Source of the DNA: Pseudorhodobacter antarcticus
GTDB taxonomy: Bacteria; Pseudomonadota; Alphaproteobacteria; Rhodobacterales; Rhodobacteraceae
Assembly (NCBI GenBank): GCA_945862465.1
Contig: CAMAYO010000002.1
Location: 31,028-95,027, forward strand
DNA length: 64,000 nucleotides
Direction of reading: 5' to 3'
Part shown: positions 16,644-25,848 of the stretch, piece after piece
Layout of the letters: every line of letters begins with the position of its first letter
Position numbering within the stretch: position 1 is the stretch's first letter
The notes under the pieces: model-generated
What the model was told of the DNA's origin: nothing
Seen by the model: the letters and a program-made list of their open reading frames with translations, nothing else
Databases searched by the model: none
Program-made: the position numbers and the translations under genes

Positions 16644-16729
16644 GCGCGTTTCATTTGAACTTGCCTCTGGCGGAACCCCAACCGGTTTGGGGGCCTTCGG
16701 CAAGAGGATTTGGGCACAGGGCAAATGGA

Positions 16730-17656
16730 TCAGCTGGTGGGCAAGCCATTCAAAGCGCGGGCGATACCTGCGGCCAAGCGAGCGTTGTTTTTCACCAAAG
16801 CGATGTTGCAGATCAGCGAACGGCCTTGGGTCAGCTCGAACATCCGTTGCAATAGAAAGGGCGTGACGGCTTTGGCAGAAATGCCCGCCCTTTGTGCTTC
16901 GGCCAGCGCCTGTTCAATAAAGGGGTCGATCTCGGCACGGGGAATTTCGGCCTCAATTGGGATCGGGTTGGCCACGAACTGCCCGCCGGTCACGCCAAGG
17001 TTCACGCGCATCAGGTGGCTGGCGGCGATTTGGCCGACATTGTCCATGCGCAGTGGCGCTTTGAGGCCTGAAGAGCGCGACCAAAAGGCGGGGAAGTCAT
17101 CTTGGCCGTAAGCGATAACGGGAACGCCGTAGGTTTCTAGCACCTCTAGCGTTTTGGGCAGGTCAAGAATGGCCTTGGCACCTGCGCCCACCACGGTGAC
17201 GGGGGTTAGGCTGAACTCGGCCAGATCGGCCGAGATATCAAAGCTCACCTCGGCGCCGCGATGCACGCCACCAATGCCGCCCGTGGCAAAAACGCTGATC
17301 CCTGCCAGATGGGCGCAGATCATGGTGGCTGCAACCGTGGTGGCCCCCATGCGGCCCAAGGCCAAACAGGCGGCCAAATCGGCGCGGGAAACTTTCATCG
17401 CATCACGGGTTTGGCCAAGCCTTTCCAACTCTTGCGACGTTAGGCCCACATGGATGCGCCCTGCCATCAGCGCCAAGGTGGCGGGCACCGCCCCTGCGGC
17501 GCGGATTTCGTCTTCCACCGCGCGGGCGGTTTCTACATTTTGCGGCCAAGGCATCCCATGGGTGATGATGGTCGATTCCAGCGCCACGAGGGGGCGGCCT
17601 GCGGCACGGGCCTCGGCCACTTCGGGCGAAAAGGTCAGGACGTTGGACAGGGTCAT
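16730..17656 (-). CDS. psuG: pseudouridine-5'-phosphate glycosidase
   Basis: A 308-residue PsuG/indigoidine synthase A family enzyme that splits pseudouridine 5'-phosphate into uracil and ribose 5-phosphate. Diagnostic segments are VALESTIITHGMPWPQN near residue 25, FATGGIGGVHRGAE, and GVTGGQFVANPIP. Its start codon overlaps the stop of the upstream sugar-kinase gene (ATGA), so the two are translated together. This pairing matches the psuK-psuG catabolic route for pseudouridine from RNA turnover. The fold and length are complete. Confidence 0.93.
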   Translation of the reverse strand: MTLSNVLTFSPEVAEARAAGRPLVALESTIITHGMPWPQNVETARAVEDEIRAAGAVPATLALMAGRIHVGLTSQELERLGQTRDAMKVSRADLAACLALGRMGATTVAATMICAHLAGISVFATGGIGGVHRGAEVSFDISADLAEFSLTPVTVVGAGAKAILDLPKTLEVLETYGVPVIAYGQDDFPAFWSRSSGLKAPLRMDNVGQIAASHLMRVNLGVTGGQFVANPIPIEAEIPRAEIDPFIEQALAEAQRAGISAKAVTPFLLQRMFELTQGRSLICNIALVKNNARLAAGIARALNGLPTS

Positions 17657-18546
17657 GAGCCCACCTCTTTTGAGACAAAATCTGCAGCAGCGCGCAAGGC
17701 GGCGTTAAGCGCCGTGATGCGATCGGCCCCGCGCCGTTCGGCCACGATATGGGCGGCCATAAAGGTATCGCCCGCGCCCGTGACGCGGTGCACCATGACT
17801 TGGCGCGGGGTGGCACTGATCACCCCTTGGCCGGCCCGCCCCTCAGCACAGGGGTTGCCGCCATTTGTCACCAAAACGCGGCCTGCACCCCGCGCCAAAA
17901 GCGCTTCGGCCGCTTGGACAGCGGTGGTGGCACTGGTATCGCCCGATAGGATGCGCGCTTCTTCCAAATTGGCGTAAAGCGTTGCGCCGCCGTGGCGCAG
18001 CAAGGGCGCCAGACGATCCGCCTTGCCTGGAGAGGCAGGGGCCAACCGCAGATCGGCGCGGGCAAAAAGGGCGGAGGTGGCGATGTCAGACAGAAGGCTT
18101 TCGGTCAGATTGCCATCCAGCGCAATCATCCCCGACCAAGGCGCTTGGGCCGAACCCAAAGTGCCATCCCTTAAAGGCCGCAGGATTTTGTCGCCTGCGG
18201 CTTCCAGCGAATGGGCGTCGGCGATGGCCGCGATCAGGCCTTGGCCTGCCTCTATCGCCATATAGATATCTGTGGGCAAATCGTCAGAGCGGTAAACATT
18301 TTGCGTCAAAAGCCCCAACCGCTGGCATGCCGCGATCAGATCATCGCCTGCCGCATCCCGACCAATCGCGCTCAGAAGGGCGGGTTTCAGACCAAGTTTC
18401 GCCAAAGTGACGGCAATGTTCAACGCCACACCGCCGGGCAAGCGGGTGATGCGGCCGGGCACATCGCCGCCCACGGCCAAGGGCACATGGGTGCGCCCGA
18501 TGATGTCCCACAAGACGGAACCGATGCAAAGGATATCTGGTGTCAT
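17653..18546 (-). CDS. psuK: PfkB-family kinase, probable pseudouridine kinase
   Basis: A 297-residue ribokinase-like kinase. The N-terminus DILCIGSVLWDIIGR and the glycine segment RLPGGVALNIAVTLAKLG are PfkB signature 1. The C-terminal HRVTGAGDTFMAAH is signature 2, with the catalytic Asp in GAGDTF. Coupling to psuG by an ATGA overlap makes pseudouridine the most likely substrate, an inference from context. The start is not certain: 18546 is chosen because conserved sequence begins there. ATGs at 18555 and 18558 are close, and none has a good ribosome site. Much longer extensions are ruled out by composition. Confidence 0.85.
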   Translation of the reverse strand: MTPDILCIGSVLWDIIGRTHVPLAVGGDVPGRITRLPGGVALNIAVTLAKLGLKPALLSAIGRDAAGDDLIAACQRLGLLTQNVYRSDDLPTDIYMAIEAGQGLIAAIADAHSLEAAGDKILRPLRDGTLGSAQAPWSGMIALDGNLTESLLSDIATSALFARADLRLAPASPGKADRLAPLLRHGGATLYANLEEARILSGDTSATTAVQAAEALLARGAGRVLVTNGGNPCAEGRAGQGVISATPRQVMVHRVTGAGDTFMAAHIVAERRGADRITALNAALRAAADFVSKEVGS

Positions 18547-18598
18547 AAAGCGCATCATCGCGGGTTTTGGGGGCGCGGTGCAAGGGGAAGTGTTGCAG

Positions 18599-18632
18599 CC
18601 TCCGGCGGGGATATTTGGGCACATATGAAAGG
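18599..18632 (+). repeat. Rhodobacterales-type short interspersed repeat, copy 1
   Basis: The stretch CCTCCGGCGGGGATATTTGG followed by GCACATATGAAAGG resembles a short intergenic element I recall from many Rhodobacteraceae genomes (cctccgg-cggg-tatttggg-caa-a-gaaagg). Related pieces occur at 50235-50265 and 52247-52264 in inverted orientation. It lies between the divergent psuK and rpsB genes. Confidence 0.5.
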
Positions 18633-18663
18633 GGGGGCCGGGGGAAAGAATATGAGGCTGGGC

Positions 18664-18808
18664 TTGCGCTGGGGGACAACTGGCGCTAAAGGAGGCGCAC
18701 TTCACAGGTGGGGCTTGGGCCATGCGGGGAGAAATCCCGTTTGGTCCGCCGGTTGGGGGAAACCCTGAAGACGGCCTCACTCAGGTTTAAACCGGAAAAG
18801 GATAGCAC
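18664..18808 (+). promoter_or_regulatory. rpsB promoter and structured 5' leader (candidate)
   Basis: A possible promoter TTGCGC (18664-18669), 17-base spacer, TAAAGG (18687-18692) precedes a leader of about 110 bases. The leader contains a hairpin CGGG/CCCG with a GA-rich loop (18725-18739) and further short pairings. rpsB-tsf leaders are often autoregulated by protein S2, but I did not match a known motif here. The promoter match is weak. Confidence 0.35.
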
Positions 18809-19564
18809 ATGGCTCTTCCCGAGTTCACCATGCGTCAGCTGTTGGAAGCTGGCGTTCACTATGGCCACCAGACCGCCCGTTGGAACCCCCGTATGGGCGA
18901 GTTCATCTACGGCGATCGCAATGGCATTCACATTCTTGACCTGACGCAGACTGTGCCCATGCTGGACGCAGCCCTGAAAGCCGTGCGCGACACTGTCGCC
19001 AAGGGCGGTCGGATCTTGTTTGTTGGCACCAAGCGTCAGGCGCAAAACGCCGTGGCCGAAGCTGCCGAGAAATGCGCTCAGTATTACATGAACCATCGTT
19101 GGTTGGGCGGCACGCTGACCAACTGGAAAACCATCCAGAACTCGATCGCCCGCCTGAAGGCGCTGGACGAGATCTTGGCTGGCGGGGCCGAGGGCCTGAC
19201 CAAGAAAGAACGCCTGAACATGGAGCGTGAGCAGGGCAAGCTGCAAGCCTCGCTCGGCGGGATCCGCGAAATGGGCGGCACGCCCGACCTGATCTTTGTG
19301 ATCGATGTTGGCAAAGAATCGCTGGCCATCACCGAAGCCAAAAAGCTGGGCATTCCGGTTGTTGGCATCGTGGATTCCAACTGCTCGCCCAAAGACATCG
19401 ACTTTGTCATCCCCGGCAACGACGACGCCAGCCGTGCGATCTCTTTGTATTGCGACCTGATCAGCCGCGCGGCCCTGGATGGCATGACCGCCCAAATGGG
19501 TGCGGCCGGTGTTGACCTTGGCGCTTTGGATGAAGCCCCGGCCGAAGAAGCCGTGGAAGCCTAA
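18809..19564 (+). CDS. rpsB: 30S ribosomal protein S2
   Basis: A 251-residue S2 of the small ribosomal subunit. It shows [20 protein letters not shown], the [12 protein letters not shown] and [16 protein letters not shown] signature, and [15 protein letters not shown]. The C-terminus has an acidic Ala/Glu tail common in alphaproteobacteria. AAAAGGAT lies just before the ATG. It is followed after 102 bases by tsf, the standard bacterial order. Confidence 0.98.
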   Translation: MALPEFTMRQLLEAGVHYGHQTARWNPRMGEFIYGDRNGIHILDLTQTVPMLDAALKAVRDTVAKGGRILFVGTKRQAQNAVAEAAEKCAQYYMNHRWLGGTLTNWKTIQNSIARLKALDEILAGGAEGLTKKERLNMEREQGKLQASLGGIREMGGTPDLIFVIDVGKESLAITEAKKLGIPVVGIVDSNCSPKDIDFVIPGNDDASRAISLYCDLISRAALDGMTAQMGAAGVDLGALDEAPAEEAVEA

Positions 19565-19666
19565 TGTTTCGGCCCCGCCACGGGTGCGGGGCTGGTTTCA
19601 CAAATCTGGTAACGGGCGGGGGTATATCCCGCCTGCTGCCATTTATAGCACAGTGGAGACTTTAGC

Positions 19667-20575
19667 ATGACCGTCACCGCACAAATGGTGAAAGAGCTGC
19701 GCGAATCAACCGGCGCAGGCATGATGGACGCCAAAAAGGCGCTTGTCGAAACCAATGGCGACATGGAAGCCGCCGTTGACTGGCTGCGCACCAAAGGCTT
19801 GGCCAAGGCTGCCAAAAAGGCAGACCGTGTGGCGGCCGAGGGTTTGGTGGGCGTGGCCGTCAACAACGGCCGCGGTGTCGCGGTTGAGATCAACTCGGAA
19901 ACCGACTTTGTCGCGAAGAACCCCGACTTCCAGTCGTTGGTGCGTGAAGTGACCAAGGTTGCCTTGGAAACGGGCACCTCGATTGAAGTGTTGAAGGCGT
20001 CGCATTTGAACGGTGAGCCGGTGGAAACCGTGATCAACGGGGCCATCGCGCGCATTGGCGAGAACATGACGCTGCGCCGGATGCACGTTTTGGAAGGCGA
20101 CACGGTTGTGTCTTACGTCCACAACGCCGCCACCGACGGCATGGGCAAAATCGGCGTGCTGGTTGCTTTGACCGGCCCTGCGGACGCAGCTCAGGCCATC
20201 GGCAAGCAGTTTGCGATGCATATCGCCGCAACCTCTCCTTTGGCTTTGTCAGAAGCTTCGCTGGACCCCGTGGTGATGGAACGCGAACTGGCTGTGCAAA
20301 CCGCCAAGGCGCTGGAAGAAAACGCGTCCTCGGCCAAGCCCAAGCCCGATGCTGTTATTCATAACAACATCATCCCGGGCCGCATGAAGCGCTTTTTGTC
20401 GGAAAACACCCTGCTGGGTCAGCAGTTTGTGATCAACCCCGACGTGACAGTGGAACAGGCTGCCAAAGATGCTGGTGTTGTGATCACGGGCTATGCCCGC
20501 GTGTCGGTCGGCGAAGGCATCGAGAAAGAAAAAGAAGACTTTGCCGCCGAAGTGGCAAAGATGAACAAGGCCTGA
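19667..20575 (+). CDS. tsf: translation elongation factor Ts
   Basis: A 302-residue EF-Ts, the nucleotide exchange factor for EF-Tu. The N-terminal UBA-like domain has [20 protein letters not shown], followed by the core with [10 protein letters not shown] and the C-terminal dimerisation region containing LLGQQFV. The GGAGAC ribosome site precedes the ATG. The 102-base gap after rpsB holds two GC-rich inverted repeats (around 19569-19591 and 19616-19637) that could modulate readthrough. Confidence 0.98.
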   Translation: MTVTAQMVKELRESTGAGMMDAKKALVETNGDMEAAVDWLRTKGLAKAAKKADRVAAEGLVGVAVNNGRGVAVEINSETDFVAKNPDFQSLVREVTKVALETGTSIEVLKASHLNGEPVETVINGAIARIGENMTLRRMHVLEGDTVVSYVHNAATDGMGKIGVLVALTGPADAAQAIGKQFAMHIAATSPLALSEASLDPVVMERELAVQTAKALEENASSAKPKPDAVIHNNIIPGRMKRFLSENTLLGQQFVINPDVTVEQAAKDAGVVITGYARVSVGEGIEKEKEDFAAEVAKMNKA

Positions 20576-20597
20576 TCTTTACAGATCATGGATTGGC

Positions 20598-20626
20598 AAA
20601 GGCCGGAGGAAACTCCGGCCTTTTTC
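20598..20626 (+). terminator. intrinsic terminator after tsf
   Basis: GGCCGGAG (20601-20608) pairs with CTCCGGCC (20613-20620) around a GAAA tetraloop, extended by AAA/TTT and followed by TTTTTC. It lies 22 bases after the tsf stop and next to the convergent P450 stop. The T-tract favours the + strand. Confidence 0.9.
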
Positions 20627-20627
20627 A

Positions 20628-21791
20628 TTAAATTACCATCAGCCGTTGCAGTCCGTGGAAGTGGTAAACATCTGCGTAGCTTGGCGCTTCGACCAGCCGC
20701 AGATCGGGGCGGCGGGCGAAAAGGATCGGCAGGGCCAGCCGCAGTTCCAGACGGGCCAAGGGCGCGCCGACGCAAAAATGCACGCCTGCGCCAAAACTGG
20801 TGTTGGCCTTGATGCTGCGGGTGGGGTCAAAGCGGTGCGCGTCATCCCACACCCCCGCATCGCGGTTGGCCATGGCCAGCAACAGACCCACCTGATCGCC
20901 GCGATGGAAGGTGTGGCCCATCACCTCGACATCGGTATAGGCCCAGCGGGTGAACATATGCAGCGCAGGGTCAAAACGCAGGATTTCTTCGACCAAGGGC
21001 TCGGGATCGGCCATCGCCCCTTGCGTGCCCGTTTCCAGCACCAGTTTCACCCCGTTGCCAATCGTGTGCACGGTGGCTTCATGCCCCGCGTTCAAAAGCA
21101 GGATGCAGGTGGTGATCAACTCATCCGTCGTGAGGCGCTCGCCGTCTTGTTCGGCGGCGATCAGGTGGGTGATCAGATCATCGGCAGGCTTGGCGCGGCG
21201 CTCTTCAACATAGCCGCGCAGGAAGGCCACGAAGGCCTCGGTTGCAGCCACAGCACGGTCTTCGCGGGCACGGTCGCGGCCAGCCATATACATGCCCACC
21301 ATGGCGTTGGACCATCGCAGCAAATCGGGGGCCATGTCTTCGGGCACGCCCAGAAGGCGGGCGATGATGATCACCGGCAGCTTTTGGCCAAAATGCGCTA
21401 GCAGGTCAAAGGGGCCGTCAGGAAAGGCGTCGATCAATTGATGCGACAGGGCGCTGATCTGCGGCCCCAAAGCGTCAATTCGGCGCGAGGTGAAGGCGCG
21501 CAGCACCAAATTGCGCAGGCGTGTGTGGCGGGGGGCTTCCAGTTCCAGCATCGAATGCGCCTCGACCGCGTAAAAGGGGCGCAGGTGGTCGGGGATGTTA
21601 AGCGGTTCTGGGCTTTCGCGGCCAAACCGCCTGTCGCGGAAAATGGCACTACAGGCGGCGGCGTTGCCGGTGCAGGTCAGATTGTAATCTGTCCAATGAA
21701 AGAAAGGGCCAGCGTCGCGGGCCTGTTCATAAAATGGATAGGGGTTTTGAACAAAGGCGGGGTCTGTCGGCGATTGAGAAAACGAACGCAT
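20628..21791 (-). CDS. cytochrome P450
   Basis: A 387-residue soluble bacterial class I P450. The I-helix motif AGHEAT is at 235-240, ExxR (EILR) at 269-272, and the heme-binding loop FGAGVHFCVGAPLARLEL has axial Cys340. It needs an external ferredoxin and reductase, not encoded nearby. The start at 21791 overlaps the stop of the upstream DMT-family transporter (ATGA), which points to co-translation and a shared role. The substrate cannot be deduced; the single-domain length and sequence suit oxidation of a small lipophilic compound. Confidence 0.93.
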   Translation of the reverse strand: MRSFSQSPTDPAFVQNPYPFYEQARDAGPFFHWTDYNLTCTGNAAACSAIFRDRRFGRESPEPLNIPDHLRPFYAVEAHSMLELEAPRHTRLRNLVLRAFTSRRIDALGPQISALSHQLIDAFPDGPFDLLAHFGQKLPVIIIARLLGVPEDMAPDLLRWSNAMVGMYMAGRDRAREDRAVAATEAFVAFLRGYVEERRAKPADDLITHLIAAEQDGERLTTDELITTCILLLNAGHEATVHTIGNGVKLVLETGTQGAMADPEPLVEEILRFDPALHMFTRWAYTDVEVMGHTFHRGDQVGLLLAMANRDAGVWDDAHRFDPTRSIKANTSFGAGVHFCVGAPLARLELRLALPILFARRPDLRLVEAPSYADVYHFHGLQRLMVI

Positions 21792-22699
21792 CAGGCGGCT
21801 TTCTTGGGCAATCTTTGGGCAACCATCACACCAAGGCCCACCAGCGCTGCCCCAGCAGCCTGCCACCAGTTCCACGCCCCGCCCAGCATCACGGCCATGA
21901 GCATCACATAAAACGGTGTCGCGTTGATGTGCAAGGCCGCCATCGCGATGCCCAAACGGCGCACGCCGATCACCCAGAAAATCTGGCTTAGCGTCAAAGA
22001 GCCCATGACAAAGATCAACAAAGCTGCCCATTCACGCCCGCCCATGGCGGCCATATTGGGGCCTTGGGCGATGCCAAAGGGCACGGTGGCCAAGAACACG
22101 ATGCTCATCGCCACAGCCCCGCCGACCAAGGTGATGGTGGTTTGCCCCAGCGAGGACAGGCCGGGCAGGGCCGTGATCGTCCAACGTGAACCGAGGGTGT
22201 AGAAAAAAGTCGACAACACACAAAGCAGCGCGCCAAAGCCAAAGCTGATGCCACGAATGCCCGTGCCAAGCGCCACAACCCCGCCGCACAGCGCCAGCCC
22301 AAAGCCCAAAACCAAGGGCAGGGTGATCTTGCGCCCGTCCAGCGCAATCTCTACCACCACACCAATCACCGGAAGCGCGGCCGAGATCACCGCCACAGTC
22401 ACCGCATCGGTCAGCGATTGGCCCGCAATCACCAACAGGCTGCCAAGGCCCACAAAACTGCCCACCGCGATGCCCATCTTCCAATTGGCATTGCGCAGCG
22501 CTTGCCAGCCATCCAGCCACAGCCAGAACGGCATCAGCACCGCTGCTGCCAAGATCATCCGTGCCGCGGCCAAAGCCATAGGGTGCAGCGTGGGCATCAG
22601 GAAAGTGTTGGCGGGCAGGCCAGATGACCATGTCACCATTGCCAGCACACAGATCAGATGCGCGGTCCATATACGGGCGGGGGGGAGGGGTGTGTTCAT
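21791..22699 (-). CDS. EamA/DMT-family transporter
   Basis: A 302-residue inner-membrane protein with about ten hydrophobic segments in two repeated EamA halves. The first segment has the MVTWSSGLPAN pattern, and the second half opens with a FWVIGVRRLGIAMAALHINA-like segment. DMT family members export or import small metabolites. The ATG at 22699 has AGGA at good spacing; an ATG two codons earlier (22705) is immediately adjacent to it. The stop overlaps the P450 start, suggesting transport of the P450 substrate or product, an inference only. Confidence 0.85.
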   Translation of the reverse strand: MNTPLPPARIWTAHLICVLAMVTWSSGLPANTFLMPTLHPMALAAARMILAAAVLMPFWLWLDGWQALRNANWKMGIAVGSFVGLGSLLVIAGQSLTDAVTVAVISAALPVIGVVVEIALDGRKITLPLVLGFGLALCGGVVALGTGIRGISFGFGALLCVLSTFFYTLGSRWTITALPGLSSLGQTTITLVGGAVAMSIVFLATVPFGIAQGPNMAAMGGREWAALLIFVMGSLTLSQIFWVIGVRRLGIAMAALHINATPFYVMLMAVMLGGAWNWWQAAGAALVGLGVMVAQRLPKKAA

Positions 22700-22759
22700 A
22701 GCCATTCCTAACCCGCCCTTTGGCTGCTTGACTGTTCTAAGGGCGACAAGCCCACAGGG

Positions 22760-23503
22760 TCAGGCGGCGGAAAGTGCCGCCACGATCGCGCCAAAATCAA
22801 CTGCCTTCAGGCTGGCCCCACCAACCAAGGCACCGTCCACATCCTTGACCGCGAAAATTTCTGCAGCGTTCGACGGCTTGACCGACCCGCCATAAAGAAT
22901 ACGCACACCTTGACCATCTTCGCCCAAGGCCTTTACCAGTTCAGCGCGCAAAAAGGCGTGAACTTCGGCGATTTGATCTAGTGTAGGGGTGCGGCCGGTG
23001 CCGATGGCCCAAACCGGTTCATAGGCGATCACGACATTGGCCGCAGTTGCCCCCACAGGGATCGAGCCGTGCAACTGGTTGCCACACAGCGCCAAGGTTT
23101 CCCCCGCATCTCGCTGCGCTTCGGTTTCGCCCAAGCAAACGATGGCGATCATGTCAGCGGCAAGGGCGGCTTCGGCCTTGGCCTTTACCAGCGCATTCGT
23201 CTCAGCGTGGTCAGCGCGGCGTTCGGAATGGCCCAAGATCACATGGCTTGCGCCCGCGTCCTTCAGCATGGCGGCAGAAATATCGCCCGTATGCGCGCCA
23301 GACGCCTTGGAGTGGCAATCTTGCCCGCCGATGTGCAGCGCTTTGCCCTTAGTGTGATAGGCCGCTTGGGCGATCAAAGTGGCGGGGGGGCACAGCAGCA
23401 TCTCGCAGGCAGGGGCAGGGTGGGCGGCCAGAAGGGCGCGCATCTCGTCCAAAGCGGCCGTCGTGCCGTTCATCTTCCAATTGCCAGCGGCGAGTTTTTT
23501 CAT
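22760..23503 (-). CDS. tpiA: triosephosphate isomerase
   Basis: A 247-residue TIM-barrel enzyme interconverting dihydroxyacetone phosphate and glyceraldehyde 3-phosphate. The catalytic lysine is in GNWKMNG, the catalytic His in ILGHSERR, the catalytic Glu in [11 protein letters not shown], and the phosphate loop is LVGGASL. AGGAGG lies just upstream of the ATG. It stands alone between the transporter and the Fe-S carrier gene. Confidence 0.97.
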   Translation of the reverse strand: MKKLAAGNWKMNGTTAALDEMRALLAAHPAPACEMLLCPPATLIAQAAYHTKGKALHIGGQDCHSKASGAHTGDISAAMLKDAGASHVILGHSERRADHAETNALVKAKAEAALAADMIAIVCLGETEAQRDAGETLALCGNQLHGSIPVGATAANVVIAYEPVWAIGTGRTPTLDQIAEVHAFLRAELVKALGEDGQGVRILYGGSVKPSNAAEIFAVKDVDGALVGGASLKAVDFGAIVAALSAA

Positions 23504-23571
23504 AGCGGCCTCCTGTTGCTGCAGGCAGGCCTAGCCAAAAGAGGGGCGTTTGGAAAGCTGGAAAAGGCAGG

Positions 23572-23931
23572 TCACGCGGCGGTTTGATCTTTGAATTTGA
23601 TCGATTCGCCGCAGCCACAAGCCTCGGCTACGTTTGGATTGCGGAACTTAAAGCCGCTTTCCAACAGGCCCATCTCGTAATCAATCTCGGTCCCGATGAG
23701 GAACATCTGTGCCATGGGGGCAATCAGAACCCGCGCACCGTCTTGTTCCACCACCTCGTCCAAAGGGTTGACGGTGGTGACATAATCCATCGTGTATTCC
23801 ATGCCCGCGCAGCCGCCCTTTTTGACGCCAATACGCAGCCCTTGCGAACCCTTGGATTCCATCAGGCCAGCGATTTGACGGGCCGCAATCGGCGATAAGG
23901 TGACGGCGGCTTTGCCGGGTATGCCAAACAT
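23572..23931 (-). CDS. A-type iron-sulfur carrier (HesB/IscA/SufA family)
   Basis: A 119-residue A-type carrier that delivers Fe-S clusters to apo-proteins. The three conserved cysteines are visible: Cys41 in KKGGCAGMEY and Cys105/Cys107 in ACGCGESI near the C-terminus. The ATG at 23931 is chosen for its AAAAGGAG ribosome site and because the conserved domain starts directly after it. It lies 121 bases downstream of a SufT-like gene on the same strand, so both belong to Fe-S assembly. Which A-type subfamily (SufA, IscA or ErpA) cannot be decided here. Confidence 0.9.
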   Translation of the reverse strand: MFGIPGKAAVTLSPIAARQIAGLMESKGSQGLRIGVKKGGCAGMEYTMDYVTTVNPLDEVVEQDGARVLIAPMAQMFLIGTEIDYEMGLLESGFKFRNPNVAEACGCGESIKFKDQTAA

Positions 23932-24052
23932 AACAAGTCTCCTTTTCGCTAATCTAAGGTCTTGAGGGGGCCGTTCCAAGACGGGTAGGCCACAATGTTT
24001 GCCAAAGGTGCCGCGAACAGGCTCAAAGGGCAAGTGTTTCGTCAGCCTTGGT

Positions 24053-24415
24053 TTACATAAAGCCCAGTTCCAAACGCGCTTCGTCTGACATCATCTCCAT
24101 CCCCCAAGGCGGATCGAAGGTCATATTGACTTTGATCTCTTTGACACCGGCCACAGATTCGACGGCCGCTTCTACCCAACCGGGCATCTCGCCCGCAACG
24201 GGGCAGCCCGGCGCGGTGAGGGTCATGGCGATATCTACGGCGTTTTCCGTTGAAATTTCAACTGTATAGACCAACCCAAGGTCATAGATATTCACCGGAA
24301 TTTCCGGATCAAACACCGTGCGGCAGGCATTCACGACCGCCTCATACAGCGGGTGGTCGGTGGTTGAAGGGCGGATCAGGGGGGCGCCCTCGATCTTGTC
24401 CGGCTGCTCGGTCAT
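24053..24415 (-). CDS. SufT-like DUF59/MIP18 Fe-S assembly protein
   Basis: A 120-residue MIP18/DUF59 protein. The core has VFDPEIPVNIYDLGLVYTVE (about residues 34-53), the conserved TLTAPGCPVAGEMPG with its single Cys, and VNMTFDPPWGMEMMSDEARL at the end. Members act in Fe-S cluster maturation; alphaproteobacterial copies usually sit in or near suf operons and are named SufT. Here the A-type carrier follows it. The core suf genes are not in the window, so this pair is a detached end or satellite of that pathway. Confidence 0.88.
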   Translation of the reverse strand: MTEQPDKIEGAPLIRPSTTDHPLYEAVVNACRTVFDPEIPVNIYDLGLVYTVEISTENAVDIAMTLTAPGCPVAGEMPGWVEAAVESVAGVKEIKVNMTFDPPWGMEMMSDEARLELGFM

Positions 24416-24500
24416 GGCACGCTCGCAATAGTTGTTGAGCGATTATATAGGGAATTCTGCCACAAGGTCCAGAGCAGCCGCTGAAATGGCGAAAAGACGA

Positions 24501-25004
24501 TCAGAATGGGATTTCGTCATCCAAATCAGACCGTCCACCCGATTTCGCGCCAGCCGGTGCGCCACGCGATCCGCCGCCCGTCGAGGCGGAGCCGCCATAG
24601 CCCGCATCGTCATAGCCGCCGCGCTCTTCGCCGCCGCTGCGCGCTGCGCCATCGCGGCCACCCAGCAAGGTCAACTCACCGCGGAACTGGCGCAGCACAA
24701 CTTCGGTCGTGTAACGATCCGCGCCCGATTGGTCTTGCCATTTGCGGGTTTCCAACTGGCCTTCGATGTAAACGGTCGAACCTTTTTTCAAGTATTGCTC
24801 GGCAATCTTGCCCAAAGCCTCGTTGAAAATGGCGACCGAATGCCATTCGGTGCGTTCTTTGCGCTCGCCCGAGGCTTTGTCGCGCCAAGTTTCCGATGTG
24901 GCGATGCGCAGGTTTACCACCTTGCCGCCATTTTGAAAGCTGCGCACTTCGGGGTCTGCCCCAAGGTTGCCCACGATGATCACTTTGTTGACGGACCCAG
25001 CCAT
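24501..25004 (-). CDS. ssb: single-stranded DNA-binding protein
   Basis: A 167-residue SSB. The OB fold covers residues 1-115 ([54 protein letters not shown]). A Gly/Ser/Arg-rich flexible linker leads to the acidic protein-binding tip DDEIPF. The start at 25004 has GGGAGAGG upstream and the conserved N-terminus. It is divergent from a lytic transglycosylase over a 244-base gap. No uvrA neighbour, unlike in E. coli. Confidence 0.96.
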   Translation of the reverse strand: MAGSVNKVIIVGNLGADPEVRSFQNGGKVVNLRIATSETWRDKASGERKERTEWHSVAIFNEALGKIAEQYLKKGSTVYIEGQLETRKWQDQSGADRYTTEVVLRQFRGELTLLGGRDGAARSGGEERGGYDDAGYGGSASTGGGSRGAPAGAKSGGRSDLDDEIPF

Positions 25005-25248
25005 TTTGCCTCTCCCTGATTCCAATGTTTCGACAGCCTTGCCGAACTTGGTTAAGAAAAACTTATAGACCACCCAGCAAGGTCGCCGCAATGCGCGCGT
25101 GAAATCTTGTCAGATGGCACGTCACAGGGGGATGGCGCTATTCTTGCCCATCCTGTGGTAGGCGATGGAAAACGGTTGGAAAAAATTGGAAAATTTCTTA
25201 AGAGTGCTGCAACAATCGCGCTCTGGGGCGCTAAAGGACGTCGCAAGC

Positions 25249-25842
25249 TTGCAAAAATCACATCGAACCCTGCTGACATCGGCCCTTTTGGCACTTGCGC
25301 TTGGCACGGGTGCAGGTGCCGAAGGGCTAAAGTTCGGCGGCAACACATCAAAAAGCCGCGCGGCCTTATTTCGCTCTCAAGTTTCGCTGTTGGATGGCAA
25401 ATTGGCAGATCAGTATTCCAACGTCGCGCTCAACAAAGGTGCCGAGCGTGATGTCACCCGCTTGCGCTATTCGGGCAAGTATCGGGGGCTTTACCTAGAA
25501 ATGGCAAAAGCAGCTGCTCGCAAATATGACGTGCCTGAAGAGCTGTTTCTGCGCTTGGTGCAGCAGGAAAGTGGGTGGAATCCAACCATCGTTTCGCCCA
25601 AAGGGGCGTTTGGTTTGGCGCAGTTGATGCCGGGCACTGCTGACCTTTTGGGGGTGGACGAAACCGATCCGCAATCGAACCTCGAGGGCGGGGCGCGCTA
25701 TCTGTCGATGATGTATGCCCGTTTCGGGTCGTGGAAACTGGCTCTTGCCGCCTATAATGCGGGGCCAGAGGCGGTTGAGGCTGCCGGCGGTGTGCCCGAT
25801 TATGAGGAAACCCAGAATTACGTCGCGGCGATCTTGGGCTAA
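25249..25842 (+). CDS. secreted lytic transglycosylase
   Basis: A 197-residue periplasmic muramidase of the SLT/family 1 type. From the proposed TTG start it begins with a clean Sec signal peptide ([20 protein letters not shown], cleavage near residue 24). The catalytic Glu107 is in QQESGWNP, followed by GLAQLMPGTA (122-131) and AAYNAGPEA (167-175), the three family motifs. The TTG is supported by AAAGGACG about 9 bases upstream. An in-frame ATG at 25165 would put 28 extra residues before the signal peptide and has no ribosome site. It is convergent with the ABC ATPase gene, only 6 bases apart. Confidence 0.85.
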   Translation: MQKSHRTLLTSALLALALGTGAGAEGLKFGGNTSKSRAALFRSQVSLLDGKLADQYSNVALNKGAERDVTRLRYSGKYRGLYLEMAKAAARKYDVPEELFLRLVQQESGWNPTIVSPKGAFGLAQLMPGTADLLGVDETDPQSNLEGGARYLSMMYARFGSWKLALAAYNAGPEAVEAAGGVPDYEETQNYVAAILG

Positions 25843-25848
25843 AGCGCG

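Noticed and set aside
18547..18780. Long N-terminal extension of the PfkB kinase frame
   Set aside because: The extension is Pro/Cys-rich, unconserved and crosses the short intergenic repeat. The kinase fold starts at DILCIGSV.
25060..25080. SOS-box-like GAAC-N7-AGAA upstream of ssb
   Set aside because: The second half-site does not match the Rhodobacter-type GTTC/GAAC direct repeat, and two matches in four positions are chance level.
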